Shown piece by piece: positions 8,046 to 16,540 of a stretch of DNA of 64,000 bases. The translations under genes were made by a program, and so were the position numbers. Each line of letters begins with the position of its first letter. Position 1 is the stretch's first letter. The notes beneath the pieces are model-generated. The model worked only from the letters and a program-made list of their open reading frames with translations. It did not search any database and had not been told where the DNA came from. The stretch is from Streptomyces sp. Edi4 (GTDB lineage: Bacteria; Actinomycetota; Actinomycetes; Streptomycetales; Streptomycetaceae): contig NZ_JBEJGY010000004.1 in NCBI RefSeq assembly GCF_040253615.1, positions 806,001 through 870,000 of the forward strand, given 5' to 3'.

Positions 8046-8711
8046 GTGCCCCACAGTGCCGAATCGGCCACCGAGACACCCCTTGACCACCGCAAAGGCC
8101 CCCGGCGCCGGGGCGAGGAACTGGAACGCGCCATTTTGCTGGCGACCTTGGACGAGCTCGCCGAAGTGGGTTACGCCTCGCTGACCATGGAGCGGGTGGC
8201 GGCCCGGGCCAGGACCGGCAAGGCGGCCGTCTACCGGCGCTGGCCGAGCCGGGCCCAACTGGTCGTGGAAGCCTGCAAGTTGGGCAAGCTCTCCGACGAC
8301 GACCTCCCCGACACCGGCGACCTCAGGGGCGACGTACTGGAGCTGCTGCGGCGCATGGCGGCGAGGATGGCCAGTCCGCTCGGCGACATCATGCGCGGGC
8401 TCGTCGCGGAGATGACCCGCGATCAGGAACTGGCCGAGCTGATCCGCCAGCGGATCCACACCGTCCGGCCCGCCGCCGTGCGGGTCGTCCTCGAACGGGC
8501 CGTCCAGCGGGGTGAGGTGGATCCTTCGGTACTGAACTCCCGCCGGGCCACGGTCGCGTCCGACCTGCTGCGTGACCAGTTCCTGCTGTTCGGCTCCCCC
8601 GTGACGGACGACGTCATCACCGACATCGTCGACGAGGTGTATCTGCCGCTCATCCTGAGCCCGGCCCCGCCCCGGCACCGGCCCGGGCAGCCCCCGACCG
8701 GCGACGCCTAG
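8046..8711 (+). CDS. TetR-family regulator (cassette 2)
   Basis: A 221-residue TetR-type regulator starting at GTG, with a GGGAGG-like ribosome site a few bases upstream. The helix-turn-helix is read in LTMERVAARARTGKAAVYRRW. The C-terminal part resembles the TetR_C_11-like group (ADLIRQRIHTVR-type segment followed by RGEVDP). It is divergent from the CYP105-like operon and probably represses it via the repeat at 7957-7979. Confidence 0.9.
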   Translation: MPHSAESATETPLDHRKGPRRRGEELERAILLATLDELAEVGYASLTMERVAARARTGKAAVYRRWPSRAQLVVEACKLGKLSDDDLPDTGDLRGDVLELLRRMAARMASPLGDIMRGLVAEMTRDQELAELIRQRIHTVRPAAVRVVLERAVQRGEVDPSVLNSRRATVASDLLRDQFLLFGSPVTDDVITDIVDEVYLPLILSPAPPRHRPGQPPTGDA

Positions 8712-8869
8712 GACTTGAGAGGGGCATTCAGGAGCTCAGCACGCCTCCGCGGGCCAGGACCGGTCGAGACGTGACGCAAACGCCCCGGCCGGAACTCCGC
8801 CTGGACCAGGACCTGGACGGCCCCTCGATCGCGACCTGCCCATCAGCCGGTGGCTCGTGCCGCGAACCC

Positions 8870-9486
8870 TGATGTACTTGTCGGCCGGCCACCTGCCGAG
8901 ACAGCCGGGCGCGATCCGTCTTGCCGTTCGAGCTGAGCGGGAACCGGTCGAAGACCCGGCAGTGGCCGGGCACGCGTGCCGGGTCCAGCCGCTCACCGAG
9001 GTGGCGCAGCACCTCGGCCGGCGACATCGTCGTGACGACGCACAGCACCATGTCGCGGCGGTCGGTGGGCGGCACCAGCACCGCCTGCTCCACCCCCGGT
9101 ACGTCCCGGGCGACGGACTCGATCTCGGCGGCGCTGGTGCGCACGCCGTGCCGCTTGAACAGGTCGTCGCCACGCCCATGGAAGTGGAGGTGGCCCTCGC
9201 CGTCGAGATGCCCGAAGTCCCCGTGTGCAGCCACACCTCGCCGGTGCGTGATCGGTGCGGAAGCGGGTGGCGCTCAGCCGGGGAGCGCGCCAGTACCCGG
9301 CCATCACGTGCGGTCCGCGGACCACGAACTCTTCCACCTCTCCCGCCGGGACCGAAGTGCCGTCGGTGGCCAGGACGCGGACCTGCGTCCCGTCGAGCGG
9401 GCGGCCCACGGAACCGGGCCGGCGCAGATCCCCGTCCACCTCCAGTACGGAGATCCGTTTGCACTCGGTGGTGCCGTACAAAGGCC
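8870..9486 (-). pseudogene. Relic of AMP-dependent acyl/aminoacyl ligase
   Basis: The C-terminal half of an AMP-binding ligase, split over three frames. The first piece has the A5-type LYGTTECKRIS, then VGRPLDGTQVRVL and GPHVMAGYWRAP. A shift near 9255 leads to TGEVWLHTG. A shift near 9225 leads to DFGHLDGEGHLHFHGR, DDLFKRHGVR and the A10-type SSNGKTDRARL. The N-terminal half with the P-loop motif is missing, so it is inactive. At its 5' edge (about 9486) it joins directly to a PLP-decarboxylase relic, as though a deletion fused two neighbouring genes. Confidence 0.8.
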
Positions 9487-9798
9487 GGTGAGGTCGATTC
9501 GCGGGCACCGCGCGCCCTCCGCGACCGCAGGACCGAGGAGTTCTTCGTCGATCCCGAACTGCGAAGGCGCGCCGGTCATGTGCATCCCACCGGCCGGAGC
9601 CGCGCGCTTGGCGTTCACGCGCAGCAGCACCCGGGCCCGCGGCCCCCGGCGGCCGCGATGCGGTCGAGTTGCCGCGGTTCGTGCGGTGATTCCACCGAGG
9701 AGTCGAGGACCCCGTGCCGCAGGGTCCTCGCGATCTCCCTCGGCGGAGTTCAGCAGCCCGAGGATTTCCTCCCGGGTCACCAGCAGACTCAGTTTCAT
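9487..9798 (-). pseudogene. Relic of type III PLP-dependent decarboxylase
   Basis: Two frames together carry the middle of an ornithine/diaminopimelate-type PLP decarboxylase: TLRHGVLDSSVESPHEPRQL, then after a frameshift VLLRVN and HMTGAPSQFGIDEELL. The PSxFGID motif is diagnostic of this fold. Only about 85 of the usual 400 or more residues remain; the PLP-lysine region and the C-terminal barrel are gone. It begins with a short open piece (MKLSLLVTREEIL) in another frame, possibly a third gene's start. It lies 19 bases after the P-loop kinase gene. Confidence 0.65.
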
Positions 9799-9817
9799 CG
9801 CACGCTCCCGTGCTCGG

Positions 9818-10339
9818 TCAGGGCAGCCAGCCGCTCAGGTCGACGATTTCCTGAGCGATCTCGTCGAGTCCTCGGTCCGCGTCGATCAGGAAGTCCCCGA
9901 TCCGGTTGCGGGCCATGATCTCGGTGAGCTCCCTGGCCCTGCTGAGGTTGCGGGTCAGGCCCCGTCCGCGTTCCCGCTCGCGCATCCGGCCCTCCAGGGT
10001 GGAGTCGGCCACGTGCAGTCGGTAGACCGTGATGTCCGCGCCGGGCACCGCCTCCTCGATGAGTTCGAGGTCCTCGGCGCGCTCCACGATTCCGCTGAGG
10101 ACGAGCCGGTCGGCGCCGGCGTCGCGGAAGTTGGCCCATACCGCGGCGAGGTTCTTGGCGCCGAGCGAACGGTTGAATCGGTCCTGGGAGCCGGGGACGT
10201 GGCACCAGCGGATGTCGTCCATGTCGATCAGGGCGTGGGCGACCTCGCGTTCCCGCAGGATTTCGCGGATCTCCCAACAGGTGACGGTCTTCCCCGTGCC
10301 GGACGGCCCGGTGACCACGATGACGGGCACATGTGTCAT
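9818..10339 (-). CDS. P-loop NTPase, small-molecule kinase-like
   Basis: A 173-residue protein with a Walker A loop GPSGTGKT at residues 11-18 and the compact size of nucleoside- or shikimate-type kinases. DMDDIRW and the Arg-rich lid-like MRERERGRGL segment fit a phosphotransferase. Its ATG overlaps the stop of the broken histidine-phosphatase gene in the ATGA manner, so it was translationally coupled to that gene. It is the downstream intact member of a decaying operon led by the glycosyltransferase-like gene at 11013. The substrate is unknown. Confidence 0.7.
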   Translation of the reverse strand: MTHVPVIVVTGPSGTGKTVTCWEIREILREREVAHALIDMDDIRWCHVPGSQDRFNRSLGAKNLAAVWANFRDAGADRLVLSGIVERAEDLELIEEAVPGADITVYRLHVADSTLEGRMRERERGRGLTRNLSRARELTEIMARNRIGDFLIDADRGLDEIAQEIVDLSGWLP

Positions 10340-11016
10340 GGCGTTGCGTTTCCCATCCTCGACGTCCCGAGCGCGTCGTCGTGACCCCCCGGGGCGGGTC
10401 TTCCCATTCCGGCGGCTCGGCGGTGTTCAGAACGATTGCCTTCGTCAGTGACAGCTGGTCGTCCACCTCCAACACGTGGAAGTGACCTGGGCCGTGTCGG
10501 AAGATCCTGCTGCGTCGCAGAGGTACGCCGAGCAGGTGGCACAGCAGCCAGCTCGACGGGCCGCCGTGTGAGACGACGAGCACCCGCTCCGTCCCGAGCG
10601 CTGCGGCCTCCGCCACGATCGTGGTCACCGCCGCGACGAGGCGCCGGCGCGCGGCGCGAACGGACTCCTTCCCGGGCGGGTCGACCAGGTCGGTCGAGAC
10701 GCGTCCCAGCGCGGTCTCTGCGCCGGTACGATCCGCGCGGCGATCTGCGGCAGCGTGAGGCCTTCGAGGGAGGGGAACGAACGCTCTCTCAGGTCCTTGT
10801 GCAGATGGACGGCGGCGCCGAGTCCGGCGCCCGCGAGGCCCCAGGTCTCCACCGCCCGCCGCAGCCGGGAGCACCACACGGCGTCGTGCCCGTAACGCCG
10901 CACGACGGGGCGCAGGGCGGCGGCATGTCCCCGCCGGGTCAGGCTTCGGCGGTCGTCGGGCAGGTGGACCTCCGAGGAGGTGACCGCCGCGTGTGCCGGA
11001 GGACGGCCGGAATCAT
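10336..11016 (-). pseudogene. Frameshifted histidine phosphatase
   Basis: A phosphoglycerate-mutase-like histidine phosphatase spread over three frames. An ATG overlapping the glycosyltransferase stop (ATGA) opens with VLRHTRR in place of the RHG motif. A shift near 10980 gives EVHLPDDRRSLTRRG and WCSRLRRAVET. A shift near 10725 gives VLVVSHGGPSSWLLCHLLG, holding the second catalytic His. A last shift near 10400 restores the opening frame and a stop overlapping the next gene's ATG. Start-to-stop length is 681 bases, a multiple of three. Either the indels compensate or the sequence has errors; as read, the protein cannot be made. Confidence 0.75.
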
Positions 11017-12239
11017 CCGGTTTCCCTGCCCGCCGATGTCGGCCCGGGATGCTCGGCGAGCACTTCGCCGAGGCGCTGCACCACCTGGTGCGCGCCGCGG
11101 GTGCCCATCCGGCCGAGCAGGCCGCCCCAGTCCGATACCCGGCGGGCACGTCGGACCGCGGCGTACACGTCCCGTCGCAGCCGTTCCCGTACCCGGGTGT
11201 CCGCCTGCCGCGCGGCCCGTTCGATCGCCCCGTAGACGACCGAAAGGGCGGCATGTTCGCCTTGTGCGCGCACCGCTTCCACCTGCCGCAGGTCAAGGAC
11301 CTCCGGCGGCCAGGGCACCCGGCAGGCCGCGTCCACCGCCGTGGCGAAGCGGTCCCCGTTGAGGATCTGGCTGACGTTCTGCGGCGGGAGACAGACGGTG
11401 GGCAGGCGTCGCTGGGCAGCCTCCAGCAACGTGGTCAGGCCCGGCGAGGTCACCAGTAGCTGAGCCCGGTCCAGCAGGGCCAGGAACTCCGCGTGGGAGC
11501 GCGGACCGACGCGGACAGGGATCCCGGCGCGCCGGGCGCCCTGTACCCAGGAGGTGTCGGGGTCGACGTTCCCGCAGATCTCCACGGTGCGAAGGCCCGC
11601 CTGGGCCAGCGCGCGAAGCGTCGGTTCCACCACCAGCCCGGGGTAGGCGTTGGCACTGTCGCCGCCAAGCGGCGAGTGGAGCCCGCCGAGGTTGAGCACG
11701 GCCAGGCCGGGCGTCCCGGCGTGGTGGGCCGGTGCGGGGGCGCTGAGGATCGCCTCGGTCCAGGTCAGGCGTTCTATGGCGCGCAGCGAGCCCCAGCAGG
11801 TCCTGGGGAGGGATTCACAGAGCTGGGCGCAGTAGCGGGTCGCGTTGTGCGGGATCGTGTCGTTGCCGGTCCACAGGTAGGGCAGGCTGTCCACGAAGAC
11901 CGTGGGGCACCCGGCGGCCAGCAGCGCCGACGCGAACTCCGCGTCCAGCACTACGAGGGCCGCGCTCACCCGGTGCCTGTGCAGCAGGGCGCGCAGTCCC
12001 TCGGTGGTGGTCGGGGGCCGGTAGTACCACGTGTCCACCGGCAGCTTCGCGAGCAGGGGCCGGCCGAGCACCGTGCCCACCCCGATCAGGCGTGGCGGGG
12101 GTGAGACCTGGTCGGTGAGGTCGGTCAGGATGGCGTGCAGCTTCCCGGCGCTTCCCCAGCCGAAGTCGTGGCCGCGGAAGACGATCGTGGCGGGAGCCCG
12201 GGCGGCCGGTGCCCGCTCCGGCCCGTCGTCACGGGGCAT
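11013..12239 (-). CDS. Glycosyltransferase-like protein
   Basis: A 408-residue protein with the two-domain look of GT-B glycosyltransferases. An N-terminal Gly-rich FRGHDFGWGSAGKL could be the acceptor-domain loop. A C-terminal nucleotide-sugar region contains SPGLTTLLEAAQRRLPTVCLPPQN, much like the donor-binding loop of MurG/MGT enzymes. The DFGWGSAGKL opening recalls cytosylglucuronate-synthase-like proteins of nucleoside-antibiotic pathways, but that is from memory and weak. The ATG at 12239 is chosen for the GGAGG nine bases upstream. The stop overlaps the ATG of the histidine-phosphatase relic, so this leads the decaying operon. Confidence 0.6.
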   Translation of the reverse strand: MPRDDGPERAPAARAPATIVFRGHDFGWGSAGKLHAILTDLTDQVSPPPRLIGVGTVLGRPLLAKLPVDTWYYRPPTTTEGLRALLHRHRVSAALVVLDAEFASALLAAGCPTVFVDSLPYLWTGNDTIPHNATRYCAQLCESLPRTCWGSLRAIERLTWTEAILSAPAPAHHAGTPGLAVLNLGGLHSPLGGDSANAYPGLVVEPTLRALAQAGLRTVEICGNVDPDTSWVQGARRAGIPVRVGPRSHAEFLALLDRAQLLVTSPGLTTLLEAAQRRLPTVCLPPQNVSQILNGDRFATAVDAACRVPWPPEVLDLRQVEAVRAQGEHAALSVVYGAIERAARQADTRVRERLRRDVYAAVRRARRVSDWGGLLGRMGTRGAHQVVQRLGEVLAEHPGPTSAGRETG

Positions 12240-12241
12240 GG

Positions 12242-12525
12242 TCACCAACCTCCGTTGCTGATGCCGTCCGTCGTGCTCTGCGGGGTAGTGTCGCAGACCG
12301 TCGCGGCAAGGGGCAGCTTCCACAGCGGGGCGCCGCTCGCGCGGTCGTAGCCTGTGATGTCCTTGAAGCCGGTCTTGGCGTACCCCTTGTCGGTGACCCA
12401 CTCACCAGCGACCCAGTCCCTTTTGTCGGAAGCCTTGGGGCGTTCTGGTGGAAGAGCAGCTTCGCGGACGGCGGGGCGGCCTGCTTCGCGGAGCCACCAC
12501 CCGTCCCCTTGCCCGGCGTCTGCCC
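12242..12525 (-). pseudogene. Relic of PQQ-like beta-propeller protein
   Basis: Two frames, joined by a shift near 12450, give AAPPSAKLLFHQ and then WVTDKGYAKTGFKDITGYD and GAPLWKLPL. This matches the start of the BamB-like propeller proteins common in Streptomyces, which normally continue for 300 or more residues. Here a stop follows SNGGW, so only the first blade remains, directly before the glycosyltransferase start. Confidence 0.6.
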
Positions 12526-13173
12526 CGGCTACGGGCTCGCTGCCGCCACTGCCGCGCGCGCCGCACGGCCGACTGGGAGGGACCCGTCGGCTAAGTGCTG
12601 GGCATCGGTGAAATGGGAGGCCTGAATGCGGCTGGGGGCGGCCCGAGACCCTGCGGGACGCCGGGCTGGGACTGCGATGGCGACCGGCTCGTCTCGTACG
12701 TGCCTCTGTGAAAAGGAAGTTGACGGCGACGGCGGCGACATGCGGTCGGCTCGGGGGCTGGGCCCATGATGACCACCCGAAGGGTGCGCGCGCCTGAGTG
12801 TGCGTACTCAGGCGGCGCCGAACGTGGCAGGCGATTCGAAGCACGTCATGGCGAGGCGGCGGGCGGGGACTGGAGGACTGTCACCGCACCGCACCCCACC
12901 GCTCGCCGGCGGGCTGGTGGACCGAACCGCGCGGCCGAGCGACACGAACTCATCGGCGGTCTTGCGCAGTTCGCCGCCCACGTCCCCTGAGGGCCGTCGG
13001 CAAACGTCAGCGGACCAACAAGGCGGTGAGGGCGACGATCGTGACGCTGCCGTTGGAACGGTGACCGGGCCGTCCCAGGAGGGGGCGCAACAGGTCGTCT
13101 GAGCATGTCTGCTCAGGATGGTTGAGTATGCGCTCGGATCACGAGGGCGCAGTCGGCGCGCTGAGATGGGGGC
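12526..13173. other. Unassigned stretch
   Basis: About 650 bases without a gene I can support. Open frames on both strands have arginine- and proline-rich compositions typical of shadow frames. The part near 12526-12600 may be upstream remnant of the propeller protein; nothing else is recognised. Confidence 0.4.
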
Positions 13174-13497
13174 ATGAACACTGCTCCGCAACCCGCCGTA
13201 GCCCGCTTCGTGACCGGATGGTCCATCGCCGGACTCGTCTTGCTCGTGCCGACCGTCGTCGTGGCGTGGATCGCCGTACTCTCCACCGAGCGCGGCACTG
13301 GCTGCTTGATGTACGGCGAGCAGTGCTCGACAGTCCCGGGCGAGGCCCTTTACGGCTGCTTCTGGGTAGCCCTGGTGGCGGGTCTTCTGGCGTTGGTGTG
13401 GCCCCGCGCACGGTGGGCGGGTGCCAGGACCGGGGCCGTCCTGGTGCAATGGGGCTCTCAGCTCACGCTGGGTCTGCTGATCCTCAGCGGCGCCTGA
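13174..13497 (+). CDS. Small integral membrane protein
   Basis: A 107-residue protein with three likely membrane helices: about residues 13-37 (rich in Val/Leu), 59-75 and 85-105. Two cysteines sit in the first outer loop (TGCLMYGEQC) and may form a disulphide. No known family was recognised. The ATG start is well supported by the hydrophobic helix that follows. It stands alone. Confidence 0.65.
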   Translation: MNTAPQPAVARFVTGWSIAGLVLLVPTVVVAWIAVLSTERGTGCLMYGEQCSTVPGEALYGCFWVALVAGLLALVWPRARWAGARTGAVLVQWGSQLTLGLLILSGA

Positions 13498-14125
13498 CGT
13501 TTCCTCGGCTTCGTCGAGAACGGACGTTCACGCCTTGGCTGTTGGCCCCGGCGGGGCCGACAGCACTGCCCGGAAAGATCCGCGCCCACGCCTGTCCTGG
13601 TCGTCCGGACCGCCGCAGGTATGCCGCTTGCCCGGCCTCGTCGCGCTCGTACTCTCCGGTCAGCCGGAGCGGCGCCCCGGTGGCGTCGTCGGTGTCGAGG
13701 ATTTCCATGCTGCGAGAGGCGACGTCACCCGCGCCGCGTCAGGTGGCCGTGCCGCAGTGCGGCAGAGGTGGCCGACCGGTTCCGAGACACCGTGCGCAGC
13801 GTCGTCGCACAGCCCAGACCGGTCACTGTCGATACCGGTGTGAAGAGCAGCCGCCTCGTGGCAGCAGTGAACCGGGGCCTTCCGGCCCCGTGTGATGGAG
13901 ACATCCGCACCGGGAGCCGGAAGACCGTCGATCCATTCAGGGCGCTGAACGCCAGTGGGATGGGAGGCGGGCCGGATCACGGTTGGCTTCCATACGGAAA
14001 CGGGGCGTACGGGTTGCCGCAGCCGCCGCGGTCGCCGTCCCCATCCTTGTTGACTGGTTTTCAACCCGTCTTCGTCTCTTTACCTCATGGTCCGGGCCAC
14101 CCGCGTGCAGAGAGACTCGTTCGAC
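13498..14125. other. Unassigned stretch before LGFP gene
   Basis: More than 600 bases without a confident gene. On the minus strand at 13484-13708 there is a short frame opening MEILDTDDATGAPLRLTGEY with good codon character for its first 35 residues, then an Arg-rich tail. It may be the end of a decayed gene, since stops block extension upstream. Promoter elements of the LGFP gene presumably lie near its right end. Confidence 0.35.
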
Positions 14126-15469
14126 ATGAACAGAACCAGAGCGTCGCAGCTTCTCGCCCTCGCAGCCTCAAGCGCCCTGCTTCTGCTGGGCGTTCAGGCT
14201 GCTCCCGCATCGGCCCAGGTCTTCTGCGACGAGGGCCACTCGGTCGACGGGGCCGTCTGGACCGAATACACGCAGACACCTGGCGTACAGGCCTCACTGG
14301 GCTGTCCGAAGTCCGATGAAATCCCGGTCTCCAAGGACGGGGGCGCCCGCCAAGTCTTCGAGCATGGCTCGATCTACTGGAGCCCCAACAGCGGGGCCCA
14401 CGCGATCTGGGGCCTCATCGGAGACAAATGGGGGCAGCTCGGCTGGGAAGGCGGCAGTCTCGGCTACCCGACCAGCGACGAAATCCGGCTCCCTGACGGC
14501 AACGGCGTGCGCCAAGTCTTTCAGGGCGGCTCCGTCTACTGGTCCCCCAACACCGGTGCCCACCCCGTCTGGGGTCGCATCGGCGAGCGCTGGGGACAGG
14601 CACAGTGGGAGTCCGGCCGCTACGGCTACCCCATCAGCGACGAAGTCCAGGTTCCGGGTGCCAAGGGCGTCAGCCAGATGTTCGAGCACGGCCCCATCGC
14701 ATGGTCCCCCGAGGAGACTCCCAACCCGCAGTACGCACAGGTACGCGACCTGTACCTGACCCCCGACAGCAGGTCGCGTGATGGCGGTCTGCAAGAGGCC
14801 GCGTACCTACTGCCCCAGGGAGGAGACCGGGGGATCGTCGTCGTACGCGGCTACATCGCCACCGACAACAACCCCGTGAACGACATCATCGGCAACCACC
14901 GCCAGTGGAGCACCGACCCGGCCGCCGAATCCAAGGTGACCGTCGCGTGGGACACCGAAACGGGCCGCGTGGGCGTCTACGTCGAACACTCCTGCGTCCA
15001 TGACCCGAGCTCGACGCTGAACGGATGCCGTGACGCCAAGCCCCTCGTCCGCACCTCGCACGCCACAGTCGTCCAGGATGACCCGATCCCCCAGAATGAA
15101 TACTGGGTCGAGCCCACCGCCGGCGGAGGCATCAAGGTGTCGATTTCGGCGGTCAACTCCTTCGTGGACGTCCCGGGCTACCGATTCGGAGACCTCGGCC
15201 GGATCAACGCGACCTGGAACCTGACGCCGCACGGGTACGACGACAAGAACAAGTCCTTCACCGGCTTCGACGTCACGACGACCAAGGACAAGTTCCCCTC
15301 ATGGGAAGTCCTGCGCTACCCCCGTCTCCTCGACAACTCCACCGCCCCGCAGGTCAAATGGCAGGGCGCCGTCTGGCAGACCCACGTCAGCGACCTGTCA
15401 GCCCCTCAGCACACCTGCACCCGGAACGACCCGGATTCCCAGAACGCCACCATGGCGTGCACCGGCTGA
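14126..15469 (+). CDS. Secreted LGFP-repeat protein
   Basis: A 447-residue exported protein. The signal peptide (MNRTRASQLL, hydrophobic core, cleavage after APASA) is followed by three LGFP repeats, about residues 45-200, with the hallmark cores LGCPKSDE, LGYPTSDE and YGYPISDE, each followed by a VFEHGSIYWSP-like strand. LGFP repeats bind cell envelope or link enzymes to it in actinobacteria. The C-terminal half, about 240 residues, is beta-rich with a Cys-containing EHSCVHDPSSTLNGC loop and matches nothing I know. The ATG at 14126 is preferred over 14087 because the signal peptide begins there. A hairpin follows the gene. Confidence 0.85.
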   Translation: MNRTRASQLLALAASSALLLLGVQAAPASAQVFCDEGHSVDGAVWTEYTQTPGVQASLGCPKSDEIPVSKDGGARQVFEHGSIYWSPNSGAHAIWGLIGDKWGQLGWEGGSLGYPTSDEIRLPDGNGVRQVFQGGSVYWSPNTGAHPVWGRIGERWGQAQWESGRYGYPISDEVQVPGAKGVSQMFEHGPIAWSPEETPNPQYAQVRDLYLTPDSRSRDGGLQEAAYLLPQGGDRGIVVVRGYIATDNNPVNDIIGNHRQWSTDPAAESKVTVAWDTETGRVGVYVEHSCVHDPSSTLNGCRDAKPLVRTSHATVVQDDPIPQNEYWVEPTAGGGIKVSISAVNSFVDVPGYRFGDLGRINATWNLTPHGYDDKNKSFTGFDVTTTKDKFPSWEVLRYPRLLDNSTAPQVKWQGAVWQTHVSDLSAPQHTCTRNDPDSQNATMACTG

Positions 15470-15488
15470 GCCGGTAACGACACGACGC

Positions 15489-15523
15489 AGCCCCTCGTCA
15501 GCCTTCCGGCTCGGCGAGGGGCC
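15489..15523. terminator. Terminator hairpin of LGFP gene
   Basis: An eight-base-pair stem GCCCCTCG/CGAGGGGC (15490-15497 with 15515-15522) with a nested AGCC-TTCC-GGCT hairpin, 20 bases after the LGFP-gene stop. Confidence 0.7.
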
Positions 15524-15610
15524 TTCGTGATGGACAGCTTGGCCTCGACGCCGAGGAGCAGCACCTCCAGCGGCGCCTTCTGCCTGGTCGGCGCATACGA
15601 GGCCGTCGCG

Positions 15611-15688
15611 CGTGGCCGTCGCGCGTGGGCGGCGCACGTGGCCGTCGCGCGTGGGCGGCGCGCGTGGCCGTCGCGCGTGGGCGGCGCC
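15611..15688. repeat. Three 26-bp tandem repeats
   Basis: Three consecutive 26-base units at 15611, 15637 and 15663, differing only in the last base. Each contains GGCCGTCGCGCGTGGGCGG. A partial unit precedes them. They lie between the convergent ends of the LGFP and DUF305 genes. Confidence 0.9.
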
Positions 15689-15718
15689 CCTCCCGGGCGA
15701 GGCCGCCGCCCACGCGCG
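15672..15718. terminator. Strong hairpin after DUF305 gene
   Basis: A perfect 14-base-pair stem: 15672-15685 pairs with 15705-15718 around a 19-base loop. The left arm is the third 26-bp repeat unit. It is nine bases beyond the stop of the minus-strand DUF305 gene and is probably its terminator. Confidence 0.75.
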
Positions 15719-15726
15719 CGTTCGCC

Positions 15727-16443
15727 TTACTTCAGGCGGGCCAGGATCTTGTTCATCTGCTCGATCTCGGCGTTCTGCGCCGCGATGACGTTGCCGGCGA
15801 GCCGCTTCGCGTCGGGGTTGTCGCCGTTCTTCTGCTCGTCCTTGGCCATGGTGACCGCGCCCTGGTGGTGGCCGATCATCAGCCGGGTGAACCTCTTGTC
15901 GAAGTCCTTGCCCTTGGCGGCGGTGAGGTCGGCCATGTCCCGGTCGGACATCATCCCGGGCATCGCGGACGCGCCGCCCGAGCCGTGGTCCATCCCGGCC
16001 ATGTCCCCCATCGGCGAGGGCGAGGGCAGCGGCTTGCCCCAGGACGTCAGCCAGCCCTTCATCGTGGCGACCTCGGAGTCCTGGGTCTTTCGGATCGCGG
16101 CCGCGAGGTTCTTGACCTCGCCGTCGGCCGCGCGCCCGTCGGCGAGCCGGGCCATCTCCAGGGCCTGCTGGTGGTGCGGGATCATCTGTTGAGCGAACGT
16201 CACATCGGCGCTGTTGAACGGGCCGCCGGCCGCCGCGGTGCCGGAGGACGGCGTGGTGGCGGGGCCGTGGTGCGTGCCGGGCGTGGCCGGGTGGCCGGAT
16301 TCGGAGCCGCCGGAGGAACCGCAGGCGGTCAGCGTCAGAGCCAGGACGGCGGCCGCGCCGAGGGCCGCGAGCGCGCGGCCGGGCGCCGGACGGGCCGGAC
16401 GTGACGCGGACGGGCGGGCGGTCGAGGCGTGGGAAACGGTCAT
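15727..16443 (-). CDS. DUF305 lipoprotein
   Basis: A 238-residue DUF305-family (ferritin-like helical) lipoprotein. The lipobox LTAC is near residue 41, after a basic N-terminus and hydrophobic core. The two family signatures MIPHHQQA and MIGHHQGA are present, separated by a Met/His-rich segment (MGDMAGMDHG and MPGMM) suited to copper or other soft-metal binding. The ATG at 16443 is the first that leaves a normal signal peptide. It lies 97 bases downstream of the DUF6153-like gene on the same strand and is likely co-transcribed with it. A role in extracellular copper handling is a family-based inference. Confidence 0.85.
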   Translation of the reverse strand: MTVSHASTARPSASRPARPAPGRALAALGAAAVLALTLTACGSSGGSESGHPATPGTHHGPATTPSSGTAAAGGPFNSADVTFAQQMIPHHQQALEMARLADGRAADGEVKNLAAAIRKTQDSEVATMKGWLTSWGKPLPSPSPMGDMAGMDHGSGGASAMPGMMSDRDMADLTAAKGKDFDKRFTRLMIGHHQGAVTMAKDEQKNGDNPDAKRLAGNVIAAQNAEIEQMNKILARLK

Positions 16444-16540
16444 CGAAGCGTTCTTTCCAGGTGGGCGCGCCCTTGCCGGGGCGCGGAGACGGGCAGGACG
16501 GACGGCCGGACCGGCGGGGAGGCCGGGCGGTCGGCTCCTG

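Noticed and set aside
9787..10400. Plus-strand open frames opposite the kinase gene
   Set aside because: Composition is that of an antisense shadow; the minus strand has a clear P-loop protein.
15611..15688. CRISPR array
   Set aside because: The units are directly contiguous with no unique spacers, so this is a tandem repeat.
15498..15713. Open frame over the 26-bp repeats
   Set aside because: The Arg/Ala/Thr-rich repeat peptide is an effect of the tandem DNA; a terminator hairpin lies inside it.
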